Shown here piece after piece: positions 36,737 to 46,777 of a DNA stretch of 64,000 bases (position 1 is its first letter; the number at the start of each line of letters is the position of its first letter). Source of the stretch: Yersinia proxima (GTDB lineage Bacteria > Pseudomonadota > Gammaproteobacteria > Enterobacterales > Enterobacteriaceae); the NCBI RefSeq assembly GCF_902170785.1, contig NZ_CABHYG010000009.1, forward strand, positions 62,001-126,000. The letters run 5' to 3'. Under the pieces are notes generated by a model. It saw nothing but the letters and a program-made list of their open reading frames with translations, did no database searches and was not told the DNA's origin. A program made the translations under genes and the position numbers.

Positions 36737-37725
36737 GCCTGACCGGAACTGAAAAAAGCGCCATCATGCTGATGACTCTGGGTGAAGACCATGCCGCCGA
36801 GGTGTTTAAACACCTCTCCTCGCGTGAAGTCCAACAGCTCAGTACCACCATGGCGAGTATGCGTCAGGTTTCTCACCAACAGTTGGTTGATGTATTGGCT
36901 GAGTTTGAAGACGATGCAGAGCAATATGCCGCACTGAGTGTGAATGCCAGCGATTACCTGCGCACCGTGCTGATAAAAGCATTGGGGGAAGAACGCGCCT
37001 CCAGTCTGTTGGAAGACATTCTGGAATCACGCGAAACCACCAGCGGCATGGAAACCCTCAACTTTATGGAGCCGCAGATGGCGGCCGATCTGATCCGCGA
37101 CGAGCATCCGCAGATTATCGCCACTATTTTGGTTCATCTGAAACGCGCTCAAGCGGCCGATATTCTGGCACTGTTCGACGAACGCCTGCGTAACGATGTC
37201 ATGTTGCGTATCGCCACCTTCGGCGGCGTTCAACCGGCGGCATTGGCTGAATTGACCGAAGTGCTGAACAACCTGCTCGATGGTCAGAATCTCAAACGCA
37301 GCAAAATGGGCGGTATCCGCACTGCGGCTGAGATTATCAACCTGATGAAGACTCAGCAGGAAGAGACGGTTATGGACGCGGTACGCGAATACGACGGTGA
37401 ATTGGCTCAGAAAATTATCGACGAGATGTTCTTGTTCGAGAATTTGGTCAGTGTCGACGACCGCAGCATCCAGCGTTTACTGCAAGAGATCGACAACGAG
37501 TCGCTACTGATAGCCTTGAAAGGTGCCGATCAGGCACTGCGCGAGCGCTTCCTCAGCAACATGTCGCTGCGGGCAGCAGAAATTCTGCGCGACGATTTGG
37601 CCACCCGTGGGCCGGTACGTATGTCTCTGGTCGAAAACGAACAGAAGGCCATCTTGCTTATCGTCCGTCGTTTGGCGGAAAGCGGCGAGATAGTCATCGG
37701 CGGCGGCGAGGATATCTATGTCTGA
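36733..37725 (+). CDS. fliG: flagellar motor switch protein FliG
   Basis: C-ring protein, 330 residues, linking FliF to FliM and contacting the stator to make torque. The N-terminal domain starts [19 protein letters not shown]; the middle domain contains [13 protein letters not shown] (the EHPQR-like motif); the C-terminal charged helix [20 protein letters not shown] carries the torque residues. The start overlaps fliF by four bases and the end overlaps fliH by eight, so the three genes are coupled. Confidence 0.96.
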   Translation: MSLTGTEKSAIMLMTLGEDHAAEVFKHLSSREVQQLSTTMASMRQVSHQQLVDVLAEFEDDAEQYAALSVNASDYLRTVLIKALGEERASSLLEDILESRETTSGMETLNFMEPQMAADLIRDEHPQIIATILVHLKRAQAADILALFDERLRNDVMLRIATFGGVQPAALAELTEVLNNLLDGQNLKRSKMGGIRTAAEIINLMKTQQEETVMDAVREYDGELAQKIIDEMFLFENLVSVDDRSIQRLLQEIDNESLLIALKGADQALRERFLSNMSLRAAEILRDDLATRGPVRMSLVENEQKAILLIVRRLAESGEIVIGGGEDIYV

Positions 37726-38440
37726 TAGGATTAATACCCTGCCCTGGCAACCCTGGTCATTGAATGACTTTGCCAGCCAACCTGAGCCTACCGCGGCCGC
37801 TGCGCCGCCGGATATCAGCATGCTGTTTACTGATGAGCCCAGAGAGGACGGCGAACCAGCAGAAGGTGATGAACAGCAGATATTGATGAACCTGCAACTC
37901 GAAGCCGAGAAGCAGGGTCGCCAGCAAGGATTTGCCAAAGGGTTACAAGAGGGCCTGGATAAAGGTTACCAAACCGGTCTGGAAGAGGGGCATCAGCAAG
38001 CGCTGGCCGATGCTGAGAAACAATTGGCCCCTATCACCGCACACTGGCAAACCTTGGTCAGCGACTTCCAGAATACCCTTGATGCGCTGGACAGTGTCAT
38101 TGCCTCACGGCTAATGCAAATGGCATTGGCGGCAGCCAAACAGATTCTGGGTCAACCGGCGATTTGTGATGGCACCGCGTTGCTGGCACAAATTCAGCAA
38201 ATGATTCAGCAAGAACCCATGTTTGCCGGTAAACCGCAATTGCGTGTCAATCCTAATGATCTCGCCGTGGTTGAGCAGCGCTTAGGCTCGACCTTGAGTC
38301 TGCATGGCTGGCGTTTGTTGGGCGATAGCCAAATTCACCCAGGTGGCTGCAAAGTCAGCGCTGAAGAAGGTGATTTGGATGCCAGTCTGGCGACGCGCTG
38401 GCATGAATTATGCCGTCTGGCAGCGCCGGGAGAATTATGA
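37718..38440 (+). CDS. fliH: flagellar export ATPase regulator FliH
   Basis: Cytoplasmic stator of the export ATPase, 240 residues, which dimerises and holds FliI inactive or at the C-ring. It starts with the Trp-containing segment [12 protein letters not shown] used for docking. It has the Gly-rich repeat [26 protein letters not shown] (GxxxG helix dimer) and a C-terminal domain that binds FliI. GAGG lies 6 bases before the ATG, inside fliG. Confidence 0.95.
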   Translation: MSDRINTLPWQPWSLNDFASQPEPTAAAAPPDISMLFTDEPREDGEPAEGDEQQILMNLQLEAEKQGRQQGFAKGLQEGLDKGYQTGLEEGHQQALADAEKQLAPITAHWQTLVSDFQNTLDALDSVIASRLMQMALAAAKQILGQPAICDGTALLAQIQQMIQQEPMFAGKPQLRVNPNDLAVVEQRLGSTLSLHGWRLLGDSQIHPGGCKVSAEEGDLDASLATRWHELCRLAAPGEL

Positions 38441-39804
38441 TGACTGCGCGCCTCGGTCGCTGGCTGGCTTCGATGGATAAATTCGAAGAGCGTATTAGCC
38501 AATCAACTACCATTCGCCGTTACGGGCGGTTAACGCGTGCCACCGGTCTGGTGCTGGAAGCCACTGGTTTGCAACTGCCACTGGGGGCCACCTGTCTAAT
38601 CGAGCGCCATGATAACGGTGAAGTACAAGAAGTTGAGAGCGAAGTGGTCGGCTTTAACGGCCAACACCTGTTCCTGATGCCACTGGAAGAAGTGGAAGGG
38701 ATTGTGCCCGGCGCCCGTGTTTATGCGCGCATCACCACCGGTGGGGCTTCTGCCAGTAAACAGTTGCCACTCGGCCCAGAACTACTGGGGCGCGTATTAG
38801 ATGGCAGTGCCAAGCCACTGGATGGTTTACCCGCTCCTGAAACCGGCTATCGCGCCCCGCTCATCACTCCCCCGATCAACCCATTACAACGTACCGCAAT
38901 TGAACAGGTATTGGATGTTGGCGTACGTACCATTAATGCCCTGCTGACCGTCGGTCGTGGGCAGCGTATGGGGCTGTTCGCTGGCTCTGGGGTGGGGAAA
39001 AGTGTGCTGTTAGGCATGATGGCTCGCTACACCCAAGCGGATGTGATTGTGGTTGGCTTGATCGGCGAACGTGGCCGAGAAGTAAAAGATTTTATTGAGA
39101 ATATTTTAGGCCCCGAAGGGCGTGCGCGCTCAGTCGTCATCGCGGCACCGGCTGACGTATCGCCGTTACTGCGCATGCAAGGTGCGGCTTATGCCACTCG
39201 TATTGCAGAAGATTTTCGTGATCGTGGTCAGCATGTCCTGCTTATCATGGACTCCCTGACGCGCTATGCCATGGCACAACGTGAAATCGCGCTGGCTATC
39301 GGCGAGCCTCCGGCGACCAAAGGTTATCCGCCGTCGGTATTCGCCAAATTACCGGCGCTGGTTGAGCGTGCCGGTAACGGGGTGTCCGGTGGTGGATCGA
39401 TCACCGCATTTTATACGGTATTGACCGAGGGCGACGATCAGCAAGACCCGATCGCCGACTCAGCTCGCGCCATTCTTGATGGGCATGTGGTGCTATCGCG
39501 CCGCCTGGCTGAATCAGGTCACTACCCCGCTATTGATGTTGAAGCCTCTATCAGCCGTGCCATGACCTCACTGATAGATGAGAATCATTACAGCAAAGTT
39601 CGTCAATTTAAACAATTGCTTGCAAGTTTTCAGCGTAACCGCGATTTGGTCAGCGTTGGAGCCTATGCCGCCGGCAGTGACCCATTACTGGATAAGGCCA
39701 TTGCTTTGTATCCGCAAATGGAAATCTTCTTGCAGCAAGGCATGTTCGAACGCAGCAGTTACGAAGATGCCTGCCAGCATCTGAAAAGCCTGTTTCCGGG
39801 TTAA
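38437..39804 (+). CDS. fliI: flagellar export ATPase
   Basis: Type III export ATPase, 455 residues, an F1-beta-like hexameric enzyme that unfolds substrates and delivers them to the gate. Walker A is [16 protein letters not shown], Walker B region [18 protein letters not shown], and the family segment [18 protein letters not shown] is intact. The start ATG at 38437 overlaps the fliH stop and follows GGGAG; an in-frame ATG at 38410 inside fliH is less likely. An ERIC element follows before fliJ. Confidence 0.95.
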   Translation: MMTARLGRWLASMDKFEERISQSTTIRRYGRLTRATGLVLEATGLQLPLGATCLIERHDNGEVQEVESEVVGFNGQHLFLMPLEEVEGIVPGARVYARITTGGASASKQLPLGPELLGRVLDGSAKPLDGLPAPETGYRAPLITPPINPLQRTAIEQVLDVGVRTINALLTVGRGQRMGLFAGSGVGKSVLLGMMARYTQADVIVVGLIGERGREVKDFIENILGPEGRARSVVIAAPADVSPLLRMQGAAYATRIAEDFRDRGQHVLLIMDSLTRYAMAQREIALAIGEPPATKGYPPSVFAKLPALVERAGNGVSGGGSITAFYTVLTEGDDQQDPIADSARAILDGHVVLSRRLAESGHYPAIDVEASISRAMTSLIDENHYSKVRQFKQLLASFQRNRDLVSVGAYAAGSDPLLDKAIALYPQMEIFLQQGMFERSSYEDACQHLKSLFPG

Positions 39805-39836
39805 TAGCCAGTGACCCAAGCCACAGCCCCTGTCGT

Positions 39837-39961
39837 ATACCCAAAGTAGTTGGCGTTGCAGGTAGGCGGCAAGTGAATAAATCCCGATGAGCTGACTCAA
39901 GTCAGTGATTCGGGTGCATGAACGTAGCTAACAACCCTGCGGCGTCAAATACGAAGGGTAT
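39837..39961 (+). repeat. ERIC element between fliI and fliJ
   Basis: 125-bp imperfect palindrome bounded by ATACCC and GGGTAT, with the ERIC blocks GTTGCAGGTAGGCGGCAAG, AATCCCGATGAGCTGACT and GTCAGTGATTCGGGT. It ends 12 bases before the fliJ start, just ahead of its Shine-Dalgarno sequence. Confidence 0.85.
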
Positions 39962-39973
39962 TTGAGGAATACG

Positions 39974-40420
39974 ATGAAAAATCAGTCACCTCTCGTCACC
40001 CTGCGCGACCTGGCTCAAAAGGCAGTCGAGCAGGCAAGTACTCAATTAGGGCAGGCACGCCTGTCCTATCAGAATGCTGAGCAGCAACTCAGTATGTTGC
40101 TGTCCTATCAGGATGAATACCGGGTGCGGTTGAATGACACGCTGAGTAACGGCATGGCCTCTTCCAGTTGGCAAAATTATCAGCAATTTATTCAAACACT
40201 GGAGCAAGCCATTGAACAACATCGTCATCAATTGGCCCAGTGGAATACCAAAGTTGAACAAGCAGTCAAGCATTGGCAAGAAAAGCAACAGCGGTTAAAT
40301 GCATTTGAAACACTGAATGAGCGGGCTGAAACCAGCGCGCGCTTGCAAGAAAACCGATTGGATCAAAAATTGATGGATGAGTTCGCTCAGCGCGCCTCAC
40401 AAAGGAGTCTAAATTCATGA
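39974..40420 (+). CDS. fliJ: flagellar export chaperone FliJ
   Basis: Coiled-coil cytoplasmic protein, 148 residues, that inserts in the FliI hexamer and helps to energise export. Nearly the whole chain is helical and Gln-rich ([37 protein letters not shown]). The ATG at 39974 has GAGG 8 bases upstream; the TTG at 39962 lies in the ERIC end and is not needed. It overlaps the fliK start. Confidence 0.93.
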   Translation: MKNQSPLVTLRDLAQKAVEQASTQLGQARLSYQNAEQQLSMLLSYQDEYRVRLNDTLSNGMASSSWQNYQQFIQTLEQAIEQHRHQLAQWNTKVEQAVKHWQEKQQRLNAFETLNERAETSARLQENRLDQKLMDEFAQRASQRSLNS

Positions 40421-41769
40421 ATCTGTCTTTATTGCCTGCTGTTACAACTGCTGGTGAAGCCGAGGGGGCATCATCCTCATCATCCATTGCAGCACTCTTT
40501 ACCGACGCAGGGTTGCCGGCTGATTTCGCCAAACTGTTAGGCGATCAATTGGGAAAAGAACTCACCGCTCTGGATGCTTCGACCCTGAAATCATCTCTCG
40601 CTGCAACAACTGACCTCACCGCTGATGTTGACAGTGGTAAGTCAGCTGGCGGTAGCAGCAAGTTGAACCAATTATTGGCGGCATTAGGTGATATCAGTGC
40701 CACGCTACCGGCGGGTTTGACTCATGCCGGACAGACTGGCGAAGCAGCCGGTAGTAAGAAAACCGCAACCAGTGATGACAGTAAGCTCGACAGTGCCAGT
40801 GATAAAACTGATCCCACTGCATTGCAGACGTTACTGGCAATGTTGCCGCATCAGGTCGCTAACACGTTGGGCACTGCGAACAATGGGCAAAAGGCCACAC
40901 TGACTGATGGTAAAGGCTTGACGGACAGCAAAACTACCGTCCAGCAAGATATTGCCACTCTAACCAGCCTGACATCGCAAGATAAAGGGTTAGCTGCGCT
41001 GATCGGTGGCACCGTAGGCAGTGTGAAGAGTGATAAAGCTGCGAACAGTGGCGATACCTTGCCAGGCGCAACCACTAAAACCAAAACTACCGCCGCTCAA
41101 GATAAGCAGGCTCAGTTAAGTGCGAAAGATACCGATACTCTTAATGCCAAAGTTGCACCGCTGGCCGCACAAGTTGATACCACAGTGACCGCCGCCACAG
41201 ATAGAACTCTGGTCAGCTCGGCTGCCGTGACCCCGTCCCTCCCTCCGGTGTCCAGCCCCGTGTTATCGACTACCGCCAGCACCCATATCGCGGCTCCTGC
41301 AAGTGGTTATTTAAGCGCACAGTTGGGCAGCCAGGAATGGCAACAATCGCTGGGGCAACAAGTGATTATGTTCAGCCGCAATGGGCAACAAAATGCCGAG
41401 TTGCGCCTCAATCCGCAAGAATTGGGGGCGTTGCAAATTAGTCTGAAAATCGACGATAACCAGGCGCAGTTACACTTTGCTTCAGCACACAGCCAGGTTC
41501 GGGCCGCAATTGAAGCTGCTATGCCAAGTTTGCGCACCGCTCTGGCTGAAAGTGGTATTCAGTTAGGCCAAAGCAGTGTCGGCAGCGAAGGTCAATGGCA
41601 ACAAGCACAACAACAAAGCCAGCAGAATCAGCAAGACTTTGCCTCACGCGGTCAACCTGGATACGGTGAAATCGCCACGGACGGAGTGCTGAGCAGCACG
41701 CAATTGGTCACACCAGCCTCACTGCAAGCGCTGGCAAATGGTAACGGCGGCGTTGATATTTTCGCCTAG
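40417..41769 (+). CDS. fliK: flagellar hook-length control protein
   Basis: Exported molecular ruler, 450 residues, which measures hook length and switches substrate specificity through FlhB. The long N-terminal two thirds are low-complexity (Thr, Ala, Lys, Asp), as expected of the stretched ruler. The conserved C-terminal switch domain begins near residue 305 and includes [20 protein letters not shown] and [25 protein letters not shown] lies 10 bases before the ATG. Confidence 0.94.
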   Translation: MNLSLLPAVTTAGEAEGASSSSSIAALFTDAGLPADFAKLLGDQLGKELTALDASTLKSSLAATTDLTADVDSGKSAGGSSKLNQLLAALGDISATLPAGLTHAGQTGEAAGSKKTATSDDSKLDSASDKTDPTALQTLLAMLPHQVANTLGTANNGQKATLTDGKGLTDSKTTVQQDIATLTSLTSQDKGLAALIGGTVGSVKSDKAANSGDTLPGATTKTKTTAAQDKQAQLSAKDTDTLNAKVAPLAAQVDTTVTAATDRTLVSSAAVTPSLPPVSSPVLSTTASTHIAAPASGYLSAQLGSQEWQQSLGQQVIMFSRNGQQNAELRLNPQELGALQISLKIDDNQAQLHFASAHSQVRAAIEAAMPSLRTALAESGIQLGQSSVGSEGQWQQAQQQSQQNQQDFASRGQPGYGEIATDGVLSSTQLVTPASLQALANGNGGVDIFA

Positions 41770-41959
41770 CGGGGATGTTAATTGCGCCAAAAGGTGACAA
41801 ACGAGCAAGTTAGGCCGTTTTTCGCCACCTATTCTGCCTATTGGGATTAAAGATACGCGGGATAATCATTAGTAATAATTTGGATAGCCGGGTGTCAGTT
41901 GCTCCTGGCTATTACCGTGAACCACCGGTTTGATACCAAAACAGGAATTTGCCTTCTCC
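41770..41959. promoter_or_regulatory. fliK-fliL intergenic region
   Basis: 190 bases without a gene. It separates the fliFGHIJK and fliLMNOPQR transcription units known from relatives, so a class 2 promoter for fliL is expected here. No clear sigma-28 site is present. Confidence 0.45.
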
Positions 41960-42430
41960 ATGTCTCAAAATACCTTCCCGGCCAAGCGTAAGAGTTCGAT
42001 CTGGGTGATCCTGCTGGTGCTGATTGCCGTAGCAGCCACTGCGGGTGGCGGTTATAGCTGGTGGATACTCAATCAGAGTAAACCCGCCACAGCGAAAGTG
42101 GCCCCAGTAATCCCGGTATTCATGCCACTGGAGACCTTCACGGTCAATCTGATCACGCCAGATAATAATCTGGATCGTGTGCTTTATATCGGATTAACGT
42201 TAAGACTTCCCGACGATGGCACTCGCACAAGACTTAATGACTATCTGCCGGAAGTGCGCAGCCGTCTGCTGCTACTGCTCTCCCGTCAGTCCGCTGATAG
42301 CCTGGCGAACGAAGAAGGCAAACAGCGGTTAGTTGGTGAAATTAAAAACGTTCTTAGCCCGCCAATGGTTAAAGGTCAACCTAATCAGGTAGTCAGCGAT
42401 GTGCTGTTTACCGCATTTATATTGCGATAA
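41960..42430 (+). CDS. fliL: flagellar stator-associated protein FliL
   Basis: Single-span inner-membrane protein, 156 residues, that surrounds the stator and supports torque. A membrane segment (SIWVILLVLIAVAATAGGGY, about 13-32) follows a basic N-terminus KRKSS, and the periplasmic domain contains FMPLETFTVNLITPDNN. The start at MSQNTF (41960) gives the usual length; an upstream in-frame ATG at 41930 would add ten residues. It heads fliLMNOPQR. Confidence 0.93.
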   Translation: MSQNTFPAKRKSSIWVILLVLIAVAATAGGGYSWWILNQSKPATAKVAPVIPVFMPLETFTVNLITPDNNLDRVLYIGLTLRLPDDGTRTRLNDYLPEVRSRLLLLLSRQSADSLANEEGKQRLVGEIKNVLSPPMVKGQPNQVVSDVLFTAFILR

Positions 42431-42435
42431 TCATT

Positions 42436-43440
42436 ATGGGCGATAGCATTCTTTCACAAGCAGAGATTGACGCACTGTTGAACGGCGACAGCGGAGGTGA
42501 TGAACCCGAAGCTGTCACTGGCAACGAGACAGACGTCAAGCCTTATGATCCGACGACCCAGCGACGTGTGGTGCGTGAGCGTCTCCATGCGCTGGAGATA
42601 ATCAATGAGCGGTTTGCCCGTCAGTTCCGTATGGGGCTGTTTAACCTGTTACGCCGCAGCCCAGATATCACGGTTGGCCCGATAAAAATTCAGCCATATC
42701 ATGATTTTGCCCGTAATTTGCCCGTGCCAACTAACCTCAACTTAATACATTTGAAACCGTTGCGCGGAACAGCACTGTTTGTTTTCGCTCCGAGTTTGGT
42801 ATTTATTGCCGTTGATAACCTGTTTGGCGGTGATGGCCGCTTCCCGACCAAAGTGGAAGGCCGCGAGTTTACGCATACAGAACAACGCGTCATTAACCGG
42901 ATGTTACGTTTAGCATTAGACGCTTATCGCGACGCCTGGGCTCCCATCTATAAGATAGATGTGGAATATGTCCGCTCTGAAATACAGGTGAAATTCACCA
43001 ACATCACTACTTCTCCTAACGATATTGTGGTCACAACCCCTTTCCATGTGGAGATCGGTGCGTTAAGTGGTGAGTTTAATATTTGTATTCCATTCGCCAT
43101 GATTGAGCCATTACGCGAGCTGCTGACCAATCCACCCCTAGAAAATTCCCGTCAGGAAGACAGTCATTGGCGTGAGACTTTGGTCAAGCAAGTTCAGCAT
43201 TCCGAGCTGGAACTGGTGGCTAATTTTGTCGATATCCCACTGAGATTGTCGCAGATACTCAAGCTACAACCGGGGGATGTGTTACCGATAGATAAACCGG
43301 ATCGACTGATTGCTCATGTCGACGGCGTACCAGTGCTGACCAGTCAGTACGGAACATTAAACGGGCAATATGCCCTACGTGTTGAACATTTGATTAACCC
43401 TATTTTGAATGCTCTGAATGAGGAACAGCCCAATGAGTGA
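42436..43440 (+). CDS. fliM: flagellar motor switch protein FliM
   Basis: C-ring protein, 334 residues, which binds phospho-CheY and sets rotation direction. The CheY-binding peptide is at the very N-terminus (ILSQAEIDALLNG). The middle domain has the FliG-binding GG motif (NLFGGDGRFPTKVEGREFT), and the C-terminal SpoA-like domain binds FliN. Its last codons overlap fliN. Confidence 0.96.
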   Translation: MGDSILSQAEIDALLNGDSGGDEPEAVTGNETDVKPYDPTTQRRVVRERLHALEIINERFARQFRMGLFNLLRRSPDITVGPIKIQPYHDFARNLPVPTNLNLIHLKPLRGTALFVFAPSLVFIAVDNLFGGDGRFPTKVEGREFTHTEQRVINRMLRLALDAYRDAWAPIYKIDVEYVRSEIQVKFTNITTSPNDIVVTTPFHVEIGALSGEFNICIPFAMIEPLRELLTNPPLENSRQEDSHWRETLVKQVQHSELELVANFVDIPLRLSQILKLQPGDVLPIDKPDRLIAHVDGVPVLTSQYGTLNGQYALRVEHLINPILNALNEEQPNE

Positions 43441-43849
43441 CCCTAAGTTTCCGTCTGATGATGGAAAGGAATCCGTGGACGATCTGTGGGCTGATGCGTT
43501 TAATGAGCAGCAGACAGCGGAGAAACCAGCGGCCACTACTGATGGTGTATTTAAATCACTGGAAGCGGCAGACGCACTGGGTAACCTGCAAGATATCGAT
43601 TTGATTCTTGATATCCCGGTGAAACTGACCGTTGAATTGGGTCGCACCAAAATGACTATCAAAGAGCTGCTGCGTCTGTCCCAAGGTTCAGTTGTTTCTC
43701 TGGATGGCCTGGCAGGTGAACCTTTGGATATTCTGATCAACGGCTATCTGATTGCGCAGGGTGAAGTGGTGGTGGTTGCGGATAAATACGGCGTTCGCAT
43801 TACTGACATTATTACCCCGTCAGAACGTATGCGTCGTCTGAGTCGCTAA
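43433..43849 (+). CDS. fliN: flagellar motor switch protein FliN
   Basis: C-ring protein, 138 residues. The variable acidic N-terminus (KESVDDLWADAFNEQQ) is followed by the SpoA domain: IDLILDIPVKLTVELGRTKM, LLRLSQGSVVSLDGLAGEPL and NGYLIAQGEVVVVADKYGVR. The ATG at 43433 lies inside the end of fliM and is preceded by GAGG. The stop overlaps the fliO start. Confidence 0.96.
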   Translation: MSDPKFPSDDGKESVDDLWADAFNEQQTAEKPAATTDGVFKSLEAADALGNLQDIDLILDIPVKLTVELGRTKMTIKELLRLSQGSVVSLDGLAGEPLDILINGYLIAQGEVVVVADKYGVRITDIITPSERMRRLSR

Positions 43850-44433
43850 TGACCGCAGCGCAAACAGTGGCGACAATAACCACTGACTCAACATCTTCTG
43901 ATTCCGCACCGGCTGCCGATATGCCGGTGTTAGGAAATACTCAGGTGACAATACCACAAACCCCTGTTACCGGGTTTGCGGCCAGTCATCCGGGTATCGC
44001 CTCGCAACAAGCTGCCCCAGCGATACCCGCAGGCTCAGTGTTGACGCAAGTTGGCTCGGTGCTGGGCGGTATTTTACTGCTGATTTTATGTGCCGCCTGG
44101 CTGGTGCGCCGCTTAGGTTTTGCACCACAGGCCCGCAACAATAAGTTGTTAAATGTGCGAGCCAGTTGTCAGGTTGGTCAGCGCGAACGCGTTGTTATTG
44201 TCGAAGTGGACAACACCTGGCTGGTATTGGGTGTTACTGCACAAAATGTGACACAGCTTCATACTCTGCCACGCCCATCGGTTGACGAAACCGACACCGC
44301 GCTGTCGGCTGATAGTGGAAAACCGGCCGATTTTCGCCAGATACTGAACACCTATCTATTAAACAAAAAATCGCTGTCAAACAAGAATTCGCTATTAAAC
44401 AAGAAGTCAAAACCTCCGGAAAAATCGGCATGA
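43849..44433 (+). CDS. fliO: flagellar export protein FliO
   Basis: Membrane protein, 194 residues, which assists assembly of the FliP ring of the export gate. It has one membrane segment near residues 65-85 ([20 protein letters not shown]) and a small cytoplasmic domain containing [20 protein letters not shown]. It is longer than the 125 residues of the Salmonella protein: about 50 disordered residues precede the membrane segment, and a repeated Lys/Asn/Ser tail ([16 protein letters not shown]) follows. The start overlaps the fliN stop and the stop overlaps fliP. Confidence 0.9.
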   Translation: MTAAQTVATITTDSTSSDSAPAADMPVLGNTQVTIPQTPVTGFAASHPGIASQQAAPAIPAGSVLTQVGSVLGGILLLILCAAWLVRRLGFAPQARNNKLLNVRASCQVGQRERVVIVEVDNTWLVLGVTAQNVTQLHTLPRPSVDETDTALSADSGKPADFRQILNTYLLNKKSLSNKNSLLNKKSKPPEKSA

Positions 44434-45182
44434 TGTCCCTGCGTCCACTCATCAATAAAGCCCCCCTACTGCTATTTGCACTACTGTGTTCTCCAGCAGC
44501 AATGGCGCAACTGCCGGGTATTATCAGCCAGCCGTTGGCCAATGGCGGGCAAAGCTGGTCTTTACCGGTACAGACGCTGGTCTTTATTACCACCCTGAGC
44601 TTCCTGCCTGCTGCATTACTGATGATGACCAGCTTTACTCGCATCATTATTGTGCTTGGGTTGCTGCGTAACGCATTGGGTACTCCCTCAGCACCACCGA
44701 ATCAGGTGATGCTGGGTTTGGCGCTGTTCCTGACTTTTTTCATCATGTCGCCGGTGTTTGACAAGGTCTATCAAGATGCTTATCTGCCCTTCAGCCAGGA
44801 CAAAATAAGTATGGAAGTCGCGATGGATAAAGGCTCGCAACCGTTGCGCGAGTTTATGTTACGCCAGACCCGCGAATCTGACCTGGCGCTGTATGCCCGT
44901 TTAGCTAATCTGCCGCCACTGGAAGGGCCTGAAGTCGTACCTTTGCGCATTCTGTTACCGGCGTATGTGACCAGCGAACTGAAAACCGCTTTCCAAATTG
45001 GTTTTACCGTATTTATTCCGTTTTTGATTATCGACCTGGTGGTGGCCAGTGTGCTGATGGCTCTGGGGATGATGATGGTTCCGCCCGCCAGTATCTCGTT
45101 GCCCTTCAAACTGATGCTGTTTGTGTTGGTTGATGGTTGGCAGTTGCTACTCGGCTCGTTAGCGCAGAGTTTTTATAGCTGA
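44430..45182 (+). CDS. fliP: flagellar export gate protein FliP
   Basis: Core of the export gate, 250 residues, with a cleavable signal peptide ([15 protein letters not shown]) and four membrane segments. Conserved blocks: [40 protein letters not shown], and [20 protein letters not shown]. It starts within the end of fliO. An ERIC element separates it from fliQ, where the two genes are nearly contiguous in E. coli and Salmonella. Confidence 0.95.
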   Translation: MMSLRPLINKAPLLLFALLCSPAAMAQLPGIISQPLANGGQSWSLPVQTLVFITTLSFLPAALLMMTSFTRIIIVLGLLRNALGTPSAPPNQVMLGLALFLTFFIMSPVFDKVYQDAYLPFSQDKISMEVAMDKGSQPLREFMLRQTRESDLALYARLANLPPLEGPEVVPLRILLPAYVTSELKTAFQIGFTVFIPFLIIDLVVASVLMALGMMMVPPASISLPFKLMLFVLVDGWQLLLGSLAQSFYS

Positions 45183-45183
45183 T

Positions 45184-45308
45184 TAACCCATCATATTTCA
45201 CGCTACATGTGCGTTGGCTGCTTTCGTTCACCCCAGTCACTTACTGATGTAAGCTCCTGGGGATTTACTCTATTGCCGACTTCCTGTAACGCGAACTATT
45301 TAGGGTTA
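45184..45308 (-). repeat. ERIC element between fliP and fliQ
   Basis: 125 bp bounded by TAACCCA and TAGGGTTA, in the opposite orientation to the copy behind fliI, with the ERIC blocks CGTTGGCTGCTTTCGTTCAC and ACTTACTGATGTAAGCTCC. It begins 2 bases after the fliP stop. Confidence 0.85.
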
Positions 45309-45363
45309 TAAATAAGTATTTTTACGTCTCATTCATAACGGTTGTGCAAGGGGTAAATACGTC

Positions 45364-45633
45364 ATGACACCAGAATCGGTAATGGCCCTCGGCGTTGAGG
45401 CAATGAAGATAGCCCTTGCACTGGCTGCACCATTATTGCTGGCGGCATTAATCAGCGGCTTAATTGTCAGCCTGCTGCAAGCCGCAACACAGATCAACGA
45501 AATGACACTGTCATTTATCCCCAAAATACTGGCAGTGTTCGCTACCATGGTTATTGCTGGCCCGTGGATGCTCAGCCTGATCCTTGACTATATGCGTAAT
45601 TTATTCACCAGCCTGCCAACGTTGATTGGCTAA
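45364..45633 (+). CDS. fliQ: flagellar export gate protein FliQ
   Basis: Small inner-membrane subunit of the export gate, 89 residues with two membrane hairpin segments ([20 protein letters not shown] and [20 protein letters not shown]) and the conserved [20 protein letters not shown] loop. A good AAGGGG precedes the ATG, so translation does not depend on coupling to fliP across the ERIC element. Confidence 0.95.
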   Translation: MTPESVMALGVEAMKIALALAAPLLLAALISGLIVSLLQAATQINEMTLSFIPKILAVFATMVIAGPWMLSLILDYMRNLFTSLPTLIG

Positions 45634-45635
45634 GC

Positions 45636-46418
45636 ATGCTGTCTCTTGATACCACTCAACTTAGCGTCTGGGTCAGCCAGTATTTCTGGCCACTGATCCG
45701 CATCTTGGCACTGATCACTACTGCGCCAGTATTAAGTGAAAAGCAGATTAACCGTAAAGTGAAAGTTGGTCTGGCGGTATTAATTACCTTTTTGATTGCT
45801 CCCTCCCTGCCAGCGGTAAATATTCCTTTAGTCTCCAGCGGAGCTTTCTGGGTCGCTGGCCAGCAGGTATTGATTGGCGTCGCTATCGGCTTGACTATGC
45901 AGTTTGCTTTTGCCGCTATCCGATTGGCCGGTGAGGTAATTGGTTTACAAATGGGTTTGTCTTTCGCCACCTTCTTTGACCCCTCCGGTGGGCCGAATAT
46001 GCCGGTCCTCGCCCGGTTGTTAAACTTACTGGCGATGCTGTTATTTCTCTCCTTCGATGGTCATTTGTGGCTAATTTCTTTATTAGCCGACAGTTTTCAT
46101 ACCTTGCCTATCCAGTTCGAGCCACTTAATGGTAATGGTTTTCTGGCATTAACTCAGGCCGGTTCTTTGATCTTTATGAATGGTCTGATGCTGGCATTAC
46201 CGCTCATTACTCTGCTGCTTACCCTAAACATGGCGTTAGGGATGCTGAACCGTATGACGCCACAACTTTCTGTTTTCGTTATTGGTTTCCCGCTGACATT
46301 GACGGTCGGTATTATCTCGCTGGGATTAATCATGCCACTATTAGCACCTTTTACCGAACATCTGTTTGGCGAGTTCTTTGACCGCCTGGCGGGTGTATTA
46401 AGTGGTCTGGCAGGTTAA
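45636..46418 (+). CDS. fliR: flagellar export gate protein FliR
   Basis: Inner-membrane subunit of the FliPQR gate, 260 residues, about six membrane segments. It is recognised from [24 protein letters not shown] and [18 protein letters not shown]. It starts 2 bases after fliQ and is the last gene of fliLMNOPQR. A tandem ERIC pair follows. Confidence 0.95.
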   Translation: MLSLDTTQLSVWVSQYFWPLIRILALITTAPVLSEKQINRKVKVGLAVLITFLIAPSLPAVNIPLVSSGAFWVAGQQVLIGVAIGLTMQFAFAAIRLAGEVIGLQMGLSFATFFDPSGGPNMPVLARLLNLLAMLLFLSFDGHLWLISLLADSFHTLPIQFEPLNGNGFLALTQAGSLIFMNGLMLALPLITLLLTLNMALGMLNRMTPQLSVFVIGFPLTLTVGIISLGLIMPLLAPFTEHLFGEFFDRLAGVLSGLAG

Positions 46419-46442
46419 GTCTTAAGATTGTAGTAAGCCAGT

Positions 46443-46529
46443 AAACGAGATTATCCCGATGAGCTTACATCAGTAAGTGATTCGGGTAAGCGAGTGCAGT
46501 CAACACTGCTGCAACTTGAAAGATGACGA
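46443..46529 (+). repeat. ERIC-type element, tandem copy 1
   Basis: Core of an ERIC copy (AGCTTACATCAGTAAGTGAT, then CAACTTGAAAGATGACG). It matches 46571-46657 at 86 of 87 positions. Its left end (46428-46442) is degraded. Confidence 0.85.
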
Positions 46530-46570
46530 CATACCTCTATCCAATAGATTTCATGTTGCAGCAAGGCGGC

Positions 46571-46657
46571 AAACGAGATTATCCCGATGAGCTTACATCA
46601 GTAAGTGATACGGGTAAGCGAGTGCAGTCAACACTGCTGCAACTTGAAAGATGACGG
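46571..46657 (+). repeat. ERIC-type element, tandem copy 2
   Basis: Second copy of the same core, 128 bases after the first; the single difference is at 46609 (A for T). The left end GTTGCAGCAAGGCGGC (46555-46570) is better preserved than in copy 1. Confidence 0.85.
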
Positions 46658-46668
46658 ATAGAAAAGAA

Positions 46669-46767
46669 GGTATGTCACCCCAAACCTTAGTGGGAAAAGG
46701 TGACATACCAAAAAGTGTACCCGGTTTAAGTACACTTAAGAGGGAACCTGCGGGCTGGCCCACAGGT
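46669..46767. terminator. hairpin cluster downstream of flgL and fliR
   Basis: Three inverted repeats between the convergent operons: GGTATGTCACC (46669-46679) / GGTGACATACC (46699-46709); AAGTGTAC (46713-46720) / GTACACTT (46730-46737); and ACCTG-GGGC / GCCC-CAGGT (46746-46767). The last is 10 bases from the flgL stop and is the likely flgKL terminator, though its U-tract is poor. Confidence 0.6.
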
Positions 46768-46777
46768 CGAAGACGGA

